A stretch of 64,000 bases of DNA from Bacteroides oleiciplenus YIT 12058 (GTDB taxonomy: Bacteria; Bacteroidota; Bacteroidia; Bacteroidales; Bacteroidaceae), in contig NZ_JH992941.1 in the NCBI RefSeq assembly GCF_000315485.1, forward strand, positions 1,560,091-1,624,090, read 5' to 3'. The notes below the pieces were generated by a model. That model saw nothing but the letters and a program-made list of their open reading frames with translations, made no database searches and was not told where the DNA came from. Position 1 is the stretch's first letter. Each line of letters begins with the position of its first letter. The position numbers and the translations under genes are program-made. Positions 36,196 through 45,121 of this stretch are shown in pieces.

Positions 36196-36528
36196 ATGGA
36201 AACTACCAGACAGAATAAAATATGTCGTTTACTTCAAAAGGAGTTGAGCGAAATTTTCTTGTTACAAACTAAGTCCATGCCGGGCATATTGGTGTCGGTC
36301 AGTGCAGTGCGCATTAGTCCCGACCTGAGCGTGGCACGTGCTTATCTCAGCATCTTTCCCTCGGAAAAAGCTGAGGAAATGATTAAGAATATCAATGAGA
36401 ATATGAAATCTATCCGTTACGAGTTGGGAACACGTGTGCGCCATCAACTTCGTATCATTCCGGAATTGAAGTTCTTTGTGGACGATTCGCTGGATTATCT
36501 TGAAAAAATAGATGAATTGCTGAAGTGA
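36196..36528 (+). CDS. rbfA: ribosome-binding factor A
   Basis: Encodes 110 residues, the usual size. Family features are the N-terminal RQNKICRLLQKELSEIF, the KH-like fold with ILVSVSAVRISPDLSVARAYLSIFP, and the end RYELGTRVRHQLRIIPELKFFVDDSLDYLEKIDELL. RbfA binds the free 30S subunit and helps 16S rRNA 5'-end maturation, notably in the cold. The last codons overlap the next gene's GTG start (GTGA), indicating coupling with the permease gene. Confidence 0.96.
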   Translation: METTRQNKICRLLQKELSEIFLLQTKSMPGILVSVSAVRISPDLSVARAYLSIFPSEKAEEMIKNINENMKSIRYELGTRVRHQLRIIPELKFFVDDSLDYLEKIDELLK

Positions 36529-37757
36529 ACCTTCCCTTCTACATAGCCCGCCGCTACCTCTTCTCTAAGAAGAAGCACAATGCTATCAATATTATTTCCG
36601 GCATTTCGGTGTGTGGGGTAGCATTGGCTACGCTGGCGTTGGTATGTACCCTTTCCGTATTCAATGGCTTTCAGGATATGGTGGCAGGTTTCTTTACGGC
36701 TTTCGACCCTGAACTGAAGATAACGGTTCGTGAAGGAAAAGTCTTTGAGCCGAATGCTGAGACTTTTCAGGAAGTGCGTGCTTTGCCTGAGATTGACGTC
36801 TGGACAGAGACGTTGGAGGAGAATGCTATGGTGCAATATAAAGACCGGCAGGCCATGGCAGTCATTAAGGGAGTGGAAGATAACTTCGAACAACTGACTT
36901 CCATTGATAGTCTGCTATATGGTGCAGGTGAATTTATTCTGCATGATTCTATAGTTGATTATGGTGTCTTAGGTGTAGAACTGATTTCCGAATTAGGTAC
37001 GGGACTCCAGTTTGTCGACCCGTTGCAAGTATATGCGCCTAAGCGGAATGTGCGGGTGAATATGGCCAATCCTTCCGCTTCTTTCAATCGTGATTATCTC
37101 TTTTCACCCGGTGTGGTGTTTGTAGTGAACCAGCAGAAGTATGATGCGCGCTATATCCTTACTTCCCTTGATTTTGCCCGTAACCTCTTCAATTATGATA
37201 CGGAGGTATCTGCCATTGAATTGAAACTGAAACCGGATGCTGATGCATCTGCTGTTCAGAAGAAGATTTCCCGCATTCTGGGAGATGATTTTGTGGTACT
37301 TAACCGTTACGAACAACAGGTTGATGTATTTCGCATCATGGAAATAGAGAAATTCATATCCTATCTCTTTCTCACATTTATTCTTGCCATTGCTTGTTTC
37401 AATGTTATAGGTTCTCTCTCTATGCTTATACTTGATAAACGCGAAGATGTGGAAACTCTGCGTAATCTTGGTGCGGACGACCGTCTGATAGCCCGTATCT
37501 TTTTATTTGAGGGACGCCTTATTTCTTTATTTGGTGCCCTTGCAGGTATTGTTTCCGGCCTGTTGCTTTGCTACCTCCAGCAGCGTTTCGGTATTATCTC
37601 TTTAGGTGGTGGCAGTGGCAGTTTCATTGTGGATGCTTATCCCGTCAGCGTTCATGCAACGGATGTGATACTGATATTTGTTACTGTTATTGCGGTTGGA
37701 TTCCTTTCTGTGTGGTATCCGGTGCACTATCTGACGCGGCGGTTGCTGAAGAAGTGA
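36525..37757 (+). CDS. LolC/E-type FtsX-family ABC permease
   Basis: Encodes 410 residues from a GTG overlapping the rbfA stop by 4 bp. The first span is within IARRYLFSKKKHNAINIISGISVCGVALATLALVCTLSVFNGFQ. A large periplasmic MacB-like domain (about 50-265) follows, then three C-terminal spans including FISYLFLTFILAIACFNVIGSLSMLILDKREDVETLRNLGA, the FtsX signature. LolCE proteins extract lipoproteins from the inner membrane with the ATPase LolD and carrier LolA, and Bacteroidota encode single-type versions of this permease. No ATPase gene is adjacent. The Lol assignment is likely but not certain among FtsX-like permeases. Confidence 0.88.
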   Translation: MNLPFYIARRYLFSKKKHNAINIISGISVCGVALATLALVCTLSVFNGFQDMVAGFFTAFDPELKITVREGKVFEPNAETFQEVRALPEIDVWTETLEENAMVQYKDRQAMAVIKGVEDNFEQLTSIDSLLYGAGEFILHDSIVDYGVLGVELISELGTGLQFVDPLQVYAPKRNVRVNMANPSASFNRDYLFSPGVVFVVNQQKYDARYILTSLDFARNLFNYDTEVSAIELKLKPDADASAVQKKISRILGDDFVVLNRYEQQVDVFRIMEIEKFISYLFLTFILAIACFNVIGSLSMLILDKREDVETLRNLGADDRLIARIFLFEGRLISLFGALAGIVSGLLLCYLQQRFGIISLGGGSGSFIVDAYPVSVHATDVILIFVTVIAVGFLSVWYPVHYLTRRLLKK

Positions 37758-37890
37758 TAAATCATCTGTATCCCGAGTGTAGTCGTAGTATCTACTCTCT
37801 TCTACTTTTAATCATTGCCAATACTATGGCAAGAAAGCGAGCTTGCTATCGTTTTCATTCTTACCTTAAGTATCTATATACAAGCTCTTT

Positions 37891-40800
37891 TTAGTTGAGA
37901 GAATCGTCTTTATATTTATTACTCTCTCTATATTCTTTAGGAGTCTGATTGTATCGTTTGCCAAACTCTTTATAGAAATGTGACCGATTTGTGAAAGCTG
38001 TCCGATACATGACCTCCTGTATAGTCAACGTTGTCGTTAATAATAATTTAGCAGCATAATTTATTCTTTGTTCTTTAATGAAATCTTTAGGTGGTAGCTG
38101 CTCCAGATTTTTAAACTTGCGATATAAGTTTCTACTGCTGGTTTGCATGGCTTCTGCAAGTTCTTCTGGGCCGAACTCGGTGTTGTCCATGTTTTCATTG
38201 ATTAGTTCAATGGCAGTTTCCATAAACTTTTTGTCTTCATGCTGTAGCAACTGTCCACCACTAAATTCAAAGGCGCTTGCAGAGGAATTGTAGTATTGCT
38301 TTAATTCTTCCTGCTTTTTTAATAGTTGTTTGATGATACTCTTCAGATATTGAGTATTGAATGGTTTGGGGATATAAGCGTCTGCTCCGGATTCTATCCC
38401 CTCAATCTTTTCGTCGGTTGTATTCTTTGCAGAGAGGATAATTAATGGAATATGCATGGTATGCTTGTTGCTTTTGAGCTGTTTGATTAAGGTGATTCCA
38501 TCAATTTTAGGCATCATAATATCTGTAATGATAAGGTCGGGCGTTTTTTGTTTTAATATGGCAAGCCCTTCTTCACCATTCTCTGCCGTTAAAACGGAGT
38601 ATTCGTCGGATAATATATCTTTTAGCATCCACAGTAGTTCCTTATTGTCGTCTATCATCAGGATGGTTGTCTCCGGATGATTGGATTCTTTTTCGTGATC
38701 GCCTCTTTCGGTTACTTCAATATTTGTATTATTATTCAAAGACTCAGATTTAGGAGTTTCTTCATTCAGTACACGTTCCTCTTTTTCGGTTACTTCAAGT
38801 TGCGGTAGGTTCACTATGAACTGAGCATATTGGTTCACTTCACTTTCTACTTCAATAGTACCTTGTAGCAACTCTACCATGCTTTGGCAGATGGCAAGTC
38901 CCAAACCATTTCTGGAAGAAAGCCCTTTAATACTATTTTCCTGAATGTTATCAAGTACACTGTATCTGTTAAATATGAGTGGAATACTCTCTTTACAAAT
39001 ACCTTTCCCTGTATTATAAACTTTTAGATTTAGCTTGTCTCCCCCTGTTTTAATGGATATGCGGATTGTTCCATTTTCGGGGGTATATTTGAATGCATTT
39101 GAGATAAGGTTATTCAGAATCTTAGTGACCCCGCTATGATCACTTTTCCACATAATTTCCGGACAGATATCAGTTTCCAGGTGGATTTGATTCTGTTCTG
39201 CCAACTCACCGAATGAATCTATAATATCCTTTGCCAGTTTACTGATATTCAGTTCTTGTATGTGGCATATCTGATTGCCGGTTTCCATACGGCGGAAATC
39301 TATTACTTCCTGTATCAGGCTGTTGAGACGCTCTGTGTTCGACTTTATAATCTGAGCATACTTTTTTATGAAAGCATCACTGTTCTCATGCTGCAATATT
39401 CTTTCGCATGGTCCATAGATCAAGGTAAGTGGCGTGCAGAATTCATGTGTGATGTTAGTGAAGAAGCGTAATTTACCTTCATACATTTCTTCTTTATACT
39501 TTTCGTTTAATCTCTTGGAAATAACGGCTTTTCTTCGTTCATATTTCCACCGGATATAATGCCAGAAACCAAATCCTGCTCCAATAACCAGTAATACATA
39601 TATGATTTGAGCTGCAATACTTTGGTACCAGGGAGGAAGAATGACGATACGGATGCTCTGGATTACATTATCATTGCTATTTCCTCCGTCATTGTATTTC
39701 ACTTTCAGTGTATAGTCTCCGGGAGGAATATTTGTAAATTGGGCTTCATTGGAGCGTGTATCCATCCATACATCGTTGAAATTCTCAAGTTTATAAGAAT
39801 ATTTGCAGTTTTCGCCATTGATAAAGTCGGTGGCTACAAAAGAGACTGCAAAGAAATTCTGGTCATAGTTCAGTACGATATTTTGAGGATTACTATCTTT
39901 CTTTTCAAATTCATGAATATTATATTCTTTATTGAAAATTCTCACTTTTGTGAAGTGAATATCAGGCACGAAATTACTTTTCTTTTCTTTCTCTTTTCTT
40001 ATCCAGACTATGCCATTTACTCCCCCAAAAAAGTATCTGTTTCTTTTGGGGTCTTGAAAATATGCGTTGTCACTAAATTCTGTTATATCTAAGCCTGTTC
40101 TATGATTAAAGTTTCTGAATGTATTCTTTTGAGGATCAAATAATATAATACCGGTATTACTGCTTAACCATAGATGTCCTTCTTTGTCTTCAATGATTCC
40201 GTGTATTGTATTATTGGGTAACCCCTCATTCTCATTAAAGTTCTTATAGTCATAATTACCATCAGATGAGATTTTTAATTTGGTTAATCCATAGCTCGTA
40301 CCTAGCCATATATCTTTATGTTGGTCTTGATATATGCATAATATATCACTCATGGGAGCTATACCATTTCTGTCAAAAGAAATAAAAGAGTAATCTTCAG
40401 TACGAGAATTTAACCTGATAACACCATTGCCACGCATCCCAATCCAAATGATAGAGTCATTTTCCGGATATATGGAATATATTTGATTGTTTTTCTGCTT
40501 ATGCGGAACCTTGAAGTTGAATGCTTGAATCTTTTTAGCCTCAAAACCTTGTTTATGTTGTTGAATACTTATTTTCAATAAAGTATTTCCTGCCCCTACC
40601 CATAGTAGCGAGTCGTTTGTTTCACTCATGGAATGTACGTGGGAGATACTTTGATTAGTACTGTTGACTAGTGAGTGAATTTTATTGTCCGAAAAAGAGT
40701 AGTAGTTTAAACCAGGTCCATTAGAGCCGATCCATAAAATAGGATATACATTACTTGGTGCAAATGCGAAAACAGCATTATTAGTAAGTCCTTCTTGTGT

Positions 40801-41772
40801 TGTAAGGTGTGTAACATTATCATTTGAATACTCTTTTGAAGTATCATAATTGTTGATTTTTATCACACCATTATCTTTTGTACCTAACCATAAGGTGTTA
40901 TATTTATCAGTGTAAACAGCACGAATTGGCCTTTTCTTACTGATCGGAAGTTCATTGAGCGATATATTAGTAAATGTATATTCGTCTTTTGTCCACGCAT
41001 ATACTCCCTGTCCGTCTGTACCAATCCAGATAATATCTTGTTGTTCATCTTTCCACAAAGAGAATACCCCGCAATTGATGTTGAACTTCTCTACTTGGTA
41101 GTCTTGTTCAGCTATTAGTCGTATAAGACCATTGGTCTCAAATCCAATAAGAATGTCATCGTTATCAAAAGCAATAGCTCCGATTTCTCCACTCTCCTGA
41201 ATTAGTTGCTGCAGCTTTTTTACAAAATGTAGTTTCTCTTTATCCTTGTAAAATATGTTTCCTTCAGAATCTACCATAATTATTTTCCCGTCACTGTAAA
41301 AAGCATATTTTATGAGGTGTGGATATATAAAGTCCGGATGTTTGACTACTTGAGGATTATTCGTTTTTTTGCCGGATATGGTATACCTTTCCATTATGCC
41401 TTTATGGTTTATCCATACCGTATCTTGTGAATCAACAATAAAACTTGATACATTGTCCAACTCTTTCTCTTTATAGATAGGGAAATTTATAAATTTATTG
41501 TCTAATTTCGAATATAGAGATAATGTATTGGGTCTATTAAATACATATAAATAGTCCTGACTGTCTTTTGCAATATATGAGTTTTCACCAAATTCATTAT
41601 AATATTCTTCTATTGTGTTACTTCTTTGCGATAGTTTGTTTAATCCCCATTTGGTACTAATCCACAGGTAGTTTTTATCCGTTTCTATGACTTTTCTGAT
41701 GACATTGCTTGAAAGACTATTCTGATTATTGATATCTGGCTTATATACATAGATTTTTTGACTATCATACAT
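37891..41772 (-). CDS. HTCS regulator, 5' end lost at the mobile-element junction
   Basis: From the first ATG (41772), 1,293 residues are encoded: propeller blades, a Y_Y_Y domain, one membrane span (IAAQIIYVLLVIGAGFGFWHYI), a kinase with His776 (ITHEFCTPLTL), a receiver with Asp1084 (ITDIMMP), and an AraC HTH. However, the same frame continues upstream with clear HTCS sequence (RQISNRDGLSNSSVTCLFQ then RFLWIGTYDGLN) to about 41912 with no ATG, GTG or TTG before a stop. The start codon and signal peptide are therefore missing. Starting at 41772 would drop the first blade and leave a cytoplasmic sensor. Best read as a gene broken by insertion; the 5' piece should lie beyond the far end of the element. 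Confidence 0.88.
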   Translation of the reverse strand: MYDSQKIYVYKPDINNQNSLSSNVIRKVIETDKNYLWISTKWGLNKLSQRSNTIEEYYNEFGENSYIAKDSQDYLYVFNRPNTLSLYSKLDNKFINFPIYKEKELDNVSSFIVDSQDTVWINHKGIMERYTISGKKTNNPQVVKHPDFIYPHLIKYAFYSDGKIIMVDSEGNIFYKDKEKLHFVKKLQQLIQESGEIGAIAFDNDDILIGFETNGLIRLIAEQDYQVEKFNINCGVFSLWKDEQQDIIWIGTDGQGVYAWTKDEYTFTNISLNELPISKKRPIRAVYTDKYNTLWLGTKDNGVIKINNYDTSKEYSNDNVTHLTTQEGLTNNAVFAFAPSNVYPILWIGSNGPGLNYYSFSDNKIHSLVNSTNQSISHVHSMSETNDSLLWVGAGNTLLKISIQQHKQGFEAKKIQAFNFKVPHKQKNNQIYSIYPENDSIIWIGMRGNGVIRLNSRTEDYSFISFDRNGIAPMSDILCIYQDQHKDIWLGTSYGLTKLKISSDGNYDYKNFNENEGLPNNTIHGIIEDKEGHLWLSSNTGIILFDPQKNTFRNFNHRTGLDITEFSDNAYFQDPKRNRYFFGGVNGIVWIRKEKEKKSNFVPDIHFTKVRIFNKEYNIHEFEKKDSNPQNIVLNYDQNFFAVSFVATDFINGENCKYSYKLENFNDVWMDTRSNEAQFTNIPPGDYTLKVKYNDGGNSNDNVIQSIRIVILPPWYQSIAAQIIYVLLVIGAGFGFWHYIRWKYERRKAVISKRLNEKYKEEMYEGKLRFFTNITHEFCTPLTLIYGPCERILQHENSDAFIKKYAQIIKSNTERLNSLIQEVIDFRRMETGNQICHIQELNISKLAKDIIDSFGELAEQNQIHLETDICPEIMWKSDHSGVTKILNNLISNAFKYTPENGTIRISIKTGGDKLNLKVYNTGKGICKESIPLIFNRYSVLDNIQENSIKGLSSRNGLGLAICQSMVELLQGTIEVESEVNQYAQFIVNLPQLEVTEKEERVLNEETPKSESLNNNTNIEVTERGDHEKESNHPETTILMIDDNKELLWMLKDILSDEYSVLTAENGEEGLAILKQKTPDLIITDIMMPKIDGITLIKQLKSNKHTMHIPLIILSAKNTTDEKIEGIESGADAYIPKPFNTQYLKSIIKQLLKKQEELKQYYNSSASAFEFSGGQLLQHEDKKFMETAIELINENMDNTEFGPEELAEAMQTSSRNLYRKFKNLEQLPPKDFIKEQRINYAAKLLLTTTLTIQEVMYRTAFTNRSHFYKEFGKRYNQTPKEYRESNKYKDDSLN

Positions 41773-41902
41773 GTTGAGCCCATCATAAGTACCAATCCAT
41801 AAAAAACGTTTCTCATCCTGAAATAAACAAGTGACGGAACTGTTCGATAGACCGTCACGATTACTAATCTGTCTAAGATTATGTGAACTGACATTTTTAA
41901 GT

Positions 41903-41912
41903 ACAAAGTTAC
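41903..41912 (-). other. putative attachment core at the element's left end
   Basis: Minus-strand GTAACTTTGT fits GTANNTTTGC, the core I remember for CTnDOT attachment sites, at nine of ten positions counting Ns. It sits exactly where HTCS homology stops and 320 bp before the integrase start. The precise crossover cannot be fixed without the other end. Confidence 0.55.
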
Positions 41913-42231
41913 TACAAAAAAGTGAAATGCGGAAAGTTATAGTGATAGAATTGAGTTACAAGGGTTTTAGTTGAAGTGGCGATAATTCGTGAAGCCATTA
42001 CAATCCCTGCCGAAGCCAAATCCTGACGCCGCAACGTTACTTGTTCGTAACCATGCCCGAAAATGCGACAAACGGGTACGGATAGCGAAACAATACGTTA
42101 AGGAATAGTGAGTTACCGATAACTCACGCAAAAATTTCGGTTACGGAAAAAGATTGCTCCGTTCCTCCCCGTTTTGCGTACCGACACCGGACTCTTCACC
42201 AACTAATTTTGAAACCAAAAAATTAAGGACG
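41913..42231. other. element-end non-coding region with int upstream sites
   Basis: 319 bp with no ORF. It should contain the arm-type sites for IntDOT. A perfect inverted repeat, gtgagtta-ccga-taactcac (42108-42127), and a TAATTTTG box (42204-42211) lie before the integrase start. Confidence 0.5.
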
Positions 42232-43467
42232 ATGAAGAGTACATTTTCAGTAATCTATTACCTCAAGCGTCAGGTAGTGAAAAAGGACGGGACAGTACCC
42301 GTCATGGGACGCATCACGGTGGACGGCAGCCAGACGCAGTTCAGCTGCAAGCTGACAGTCGATCCGAAACTGTGGGACACCAAAGGTGGACGTGTCACAG
42401 GCAGAAGCGCGGCGGCACTCGAAACGAACCGTATGCTTGACAAGATGCGGGTGCGCATCAATAGGCACTATCAGGAAATCATGGAACGTGACAACTTCGT
42501 CACGGCTGAGAAGGTGAAGAACGCTTTTCTCGGACTGGAACACCGCTACCACACGCTGATGCAGGTGTACCGTCGTCACAATGAGGACTATGAGAAACAG
42601 GTGGAAGCAGGCATGAAAGCAAAAGGTACACTGGAAAAGTACCGTATCGTTTACAAGCACCTGCAAGAGTTCCTCGACATCCGCTACCATGTGAAGGACA
42701 TCGCACTGAAAGAGCTTACCCCCGCTTTCATCTCCGACTTCGAGATGTTCCTGCGCACGGACAAACACTGCTGCACCAATACCGTGTGGCTGTACGTCTG
42801 CCCGCTACGGACGATGGTGTTCATCGCCATCAACAACGAGTGGCTGACACGCGACCCGTTCCGCGAGTATGAAATCAAGAAGGAGGAAACAACACGCAGT
42901 TTTCTGACCAAAGAGGAAATACGCCTGCTGATGGACGGGAAACTGAAAAACGCCAAACAGGAACTGTACCGTGACCTCTACCTGTTCTGCGCTTTCACCG
43001 GGTTGTCGTTCTCGGATATGCGCAACCTCACGGAAGAGAATATCCGCACCTACTTCGACGAACACGAGTGGATAAACATCAACCGCCAGAAAACGGGCGT
43101 GGTGTCCAACATCCGCCTGCTTGACATCGCCAACCGCATAATCGGCAAATACCGTGGGCTGTGCGAGAACGGCAAGATATTCCCCGTCCCGCATTATAAC
43201 ACGTGCCTTGCCGGTATCCGTGCCGTCGCCAAGCGTTGCGGCATCACCAAGCATATCACGTGGCATCAGAGCCGCCACACGGCAGCCACGACGGTATTTC
43301 TCTCTAATGGCGTACCTATCGAAACCGTCAGCTCCATGCTCGGACACAAGAGCATAAAGACGACGCAGATTTACGCGAAGATAACCAAAGAAAAACTCAA
43401 TCAGGACATGAAGAACCTTGCCGCAAGGTTGAACAGTGTTGAGGAATTTGCAGGTTGCACCATCTAA
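42232..43467 (+). CDS. intDOT: IntDOT-type tyrosine recombinase (integrase)
   Basis: Encodes 411 residues, the length of IntDOT, starting at ATG 42232 (an upstream in-frame ATG at 42154 adds an unrelated leader). The N-terminal arm-binding domain (to about 100), core-binding domain (about 110-210) and catalytic domain are recognisable. Catalytic residues are His345 and Arg348 (WHQSRHTA), His372 (LGHKS) and Tyr381 (QIYAK). The first catalytic Arg is replaced by Ser259 (TGLSFSDM), the hallmark oddity of IntDOT. It integrates and excises the element between sites whose crossover regions need not be identical. It points into the element from its left end. Confidence 0.95.
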   Translation: MKSTFSVIYYLKRQVVKKDGTVPVMGRITVDGSQTQFSCKLTVDPKLWDTKGGRVTGRSAAALETNRMLDKMRVRINRHYQEIMERDNFVTAEKVKNAFLGLEHRYHTLMQVYRRHNEDYEKQVEAGMKAKGTLEKYRIVYKHLQEFLDIRYHVKDIALKELTPAFISDFEMFLRTDKHCCTNTVWLYVCPLRTMVFIAINNEWLTRDPFREYEIKKEETTRSFLTKEEIRLLMDGKLKNAKQELYRDLYLFCAFTGLSFSDMRNLTEENIRTYFDEHEWININRQKTGVVSNIRLLDIANRIIGKYRGLCENGKIFPVPHYNTCLAGIRAVAKRCGITKHITWHQSRHTAATTVFLSNGVPIETVSSMLGHKSIKTTQIYAKITKEKLNQDMKNLAARLNSVEEFAGCTI

Positions 43468-43479
43468 AAAAGAGAAGCC

Positions 43480-43842
43480 ATGAAACGTGACATAATCATC
43501 ATAGAGGACAAGGCGGTCAGCGTAACCGGTAACGACGTGTGGATGACCGCCACCGAAATCGCCGGACTGTTCCATACGACCGTCCCGGCAGTGAACGCCG
43601 CCATCAAAGCCATCCGCAAGTCGGACGTGCTTAACGACTACGAGGTGTGCCGCTACATGCAACTTGAAAACGGACTGTACGCAGATGTGTACGCGCTTGA
43701 AATCATCATCCCCGTCGCCTTCCGGCTGAACACCTACAACACCCACCTGTTCCGCACATGGCTGGTGGGAAAAGCTCTCGCCAAAGAGAAACGGCAGGCA
43801 TACGTGATGTTCATACAGAACGGAAAAGCCGGGTACTGCTGA
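43480..43842 (+). CDS. RhuM-like N-terminal domain protein
   Basis: Encodes 120 residues, 12 bp after the integrase stop and likely cotranscribed. VWMTATEIAGLFHTTVPAVNAAIKAIRKSDVL is a helix-turn-helix-like segment. GLYADVYALEIIIPVAFRLNTYNTHLFRTWL matches the YNLDVIISVGYRV...FRxWA core of RhuM-type virulence proteins, but the protein is only the N-terminal third of those. A strong bidirectional terminator follows. Its role in the element is unknown; a DNA-binding accessory function is a guess. Confidence 0.65.
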   Translation: MKRDIIIIEDKAVSVTGNDVWMTATEIAGLFHTTVPAVNAAIKAIRKSDVLNDYEVCRYMQLENGLYADVYALEIIIPVAFRLNTYNTHLFRTWLVGKALAKEKRQAYVMFIQNGKAGYC

Positions 43843-43864
43843 TTGCGCATACCACATAAGACAA

Positions 43865-43908
43865 GGAAACGGGCAGCACCACAAAAAGTGTCGCCCGTTT
43901 CCTTTTTT
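43865..43908 (+). terminator. intrinsic terminator after the int operon
   Basis: A perfect 10-bp stem, ggaaacgggc/gcccgtttcc, is followed by six T. It probably separates the int unit from the convergent HTH gene. Confidence 0.85.
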
Positions 43909-43922
43909 CTTGCCAACCGCGC

Positions 43923-44225
43923 TCACTCCAGCGGCTTGCGGTAATTTGCTTCCAGCACTTCACGCAGCCCCGTTTCCGGGTAAAGCACCTTCCCTCCCAA
44001 AAGTATGAAGGGCAACACGCGGTTGTTGCGGTATTCCTGCAATGTGCGTCGGCTTACGCGGAGCAGTTCCGCCACCTCGCCGTCCGTCAGGTAACGTTCC
44101 CCGTCCAGCAGAGGACGGTAACTTTCCAGAAAGGCGGACAGCCATTTCGAGCCTTTGCGCATATCCTGCACCACAGAGGCTATCGGCTCGTCTTCCATCG
44201 TAAAAACATCGTTGTTCTCGTTCAT
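43923..44225 (-). CDS. excisionase-like HTH protein (orf2a/2b type)
   Basis: Encodes 100 residues from ATG 44225; ATG 44228 or 44258 are alternatives. The MerR/excisionase-type HTH is RYLTDGEVAELLRVSRRTLQEYRNNRVLPFILLGGKVLYPETGLREVLEANY, with the typical GGKVLY wing. It follows the other minus-strand HTH gene by about 35 bp and is convergent with the int operon. The position fits one of the small orf2a/orf2b genes I remember between int and xis2c in CTnDOT, where they are not required for excision. Target unknown. Confidence 0.8.
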   Translation of the reverse strand: MNENNDVFTMEDEPIASVVQDMRKGSKWLSAFLESYRPLLDGERYLTDGEVAELLRVSRRTLQEYRNNRVLPFILLGGKVLYPETGLREVLEANYRKPLE

Positions 44226-44259
44226 CATAACTTCGGATTCAGTGGGTGAATAAATCAAA

Positions 44260-44559
44260 TCATCTGCCGTGCGGATAGAGCGTGCCGATAAGCGGTATCA
44301 GCCGCTTCACCTCCTCCGGCTTGTAATAAAACCTGCGGTTTATCTGCGAGTAGCCGATAAGCCGCCTGTCGCGCAGCGTCTGCAACGTGCGCGAACTTAT
44401 TCTCAACTGCCTACAGACTTCCTCGCCCGTGAGCCATCTTTCCATGCGCCTCGTGTCGCTTTTGCGCCTCAGGGCGGCGACCTTCTCCGAGAGTGCGCCG
44501 AATGCCGCCACCATCATCTCGAAAGTCTTTTTCTCGATAGATACTATTTCCATATTCAT
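44260..44559 (-). CDS. excisionase-like HTH protein (orf2a/2b type)
   Basis: Encodes 99 residues from ATG 44559 (ATG 44553 also possible); the longer frame overlaps the excision-operon promoter and is unlikely. A coiled-coil N-terminus (KKTFEMMVAAFGALSEKVAALRRK) precedes the HTH LTGEEVCRQLRISSRTLQTLRDRRLIGYSQINRRFYYKPEEVKRLI. The layout is the same as the other three small HTH proteins in this element. It is divergent from xis2c, so the 200-bp gap holds promoters for both. Confidence 0.8.
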   Translation of the reverse strand: MNMEIVSIEKKTFEMMVAAFGALSEKVAALRRKSDTRRMERWLTGEEVCRQLRISSRTLQTLRDRRLIGYSQINRRFYYKPEEVKRLIPLIGTLYPHGR

Positions 44560-44678
44560 GCAATTATCGGTTTGCCCGCAAAGGTAACGGTACGGTCCTG
44601 AACACGTGCCGTTTTCCGCTGAAAGGCTGCCTGTTGCGCCGTTTGACCGGGTTACGGAGCCATCTTCCGTAAAAATCT

Positions 44679-44693
44679 TACGTGAGTCACGTA
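44679..44693. promoter_or_regulatory. perfect palindrome upstream of xis2c, candidate RteC operator
   Basis: TACGTGA-G-TCACGTA is a perfect 15-bp palindrome 69 bp before the xis2c start; gtgagt recurs at 44694-44699. RteC is known to activate the excision operon by binding inverted half-sites upstream of its promoter. A weak GATTTTTG -7-like box is at 44726-44733. Confidence 0.6.
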
Positions 44694-44761
44694 GTGAGTT
44701 GTTAAAGCCCCTTTTGTTTATTGCCGATTTTTGCTGCAGAAACAAAAAGAAAGGACTGAAT

Positions 44762-45118
44762 ATGAAAGTGATAACGATGGAAAGTTCCGCCTTCCGGTCA
44801 TTGACGGAACAGATAGCGGAGATTGCGGCACACGTCCGTGCCGCCTCCGGCGACAAGAAAGCGGCATCGCCCGACAGGTTGCTCACCACACGCGAGGCGG
44901 CGCACCTGCTTAACGTGAGTACCCGCACCCTCCAGCGTATGCGCAGCGAGCAACGCATCGGTTATGTCGTGCTTCGCGGTAAATGCCGCTACCGGCAGTC
45001 GGAAATAGACCGCCTGCTTGAAGCGTGTGCCGTCAACGAGGACGCGGCGACACCGCAGGAATTGAAACGCAACCACACGCTGCGCACTGGCGGCAAACCA
45101 AAAGGAAGGAGGACATAG
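44762..45118 (+). CDS. xis2c: excision protein Xis2c
   Basis: Encodes 118 residues from ATG 44762; earlier in-frame starts lie over the promoter. An N-terminal coiled coil (FRSLTEQIAEIAAHVRAAS) precedes the HTH LLTTREAAHLLNVSTRTLQRMRSEQRIGYVVLRGKCRYRQSEIDRLLEA, and a basic tail ends KRNHTLRTGGKPKGRRT. First gene of the excision operon, in the position and size of CTnDOT xis2c. Xis2c binds near attL and attR and is needed with Xis2d and IntDOT for excision; Xis2c/Xis2d also affect tra expression. The name rests on order and size. Confidence 0.85.
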   Translation: MKVITMESSAFRSLTEQIAEIAAHVRAASGDKKAASPDRLLTTREAAHLLNVSTRTLQRMRSEQRIGYVVLRGKCRYRQSEIDRLLEACAVNEDAATPQELKRNHTLRTGGKPKGRRT

Positions 45119-45121
45119 GTC

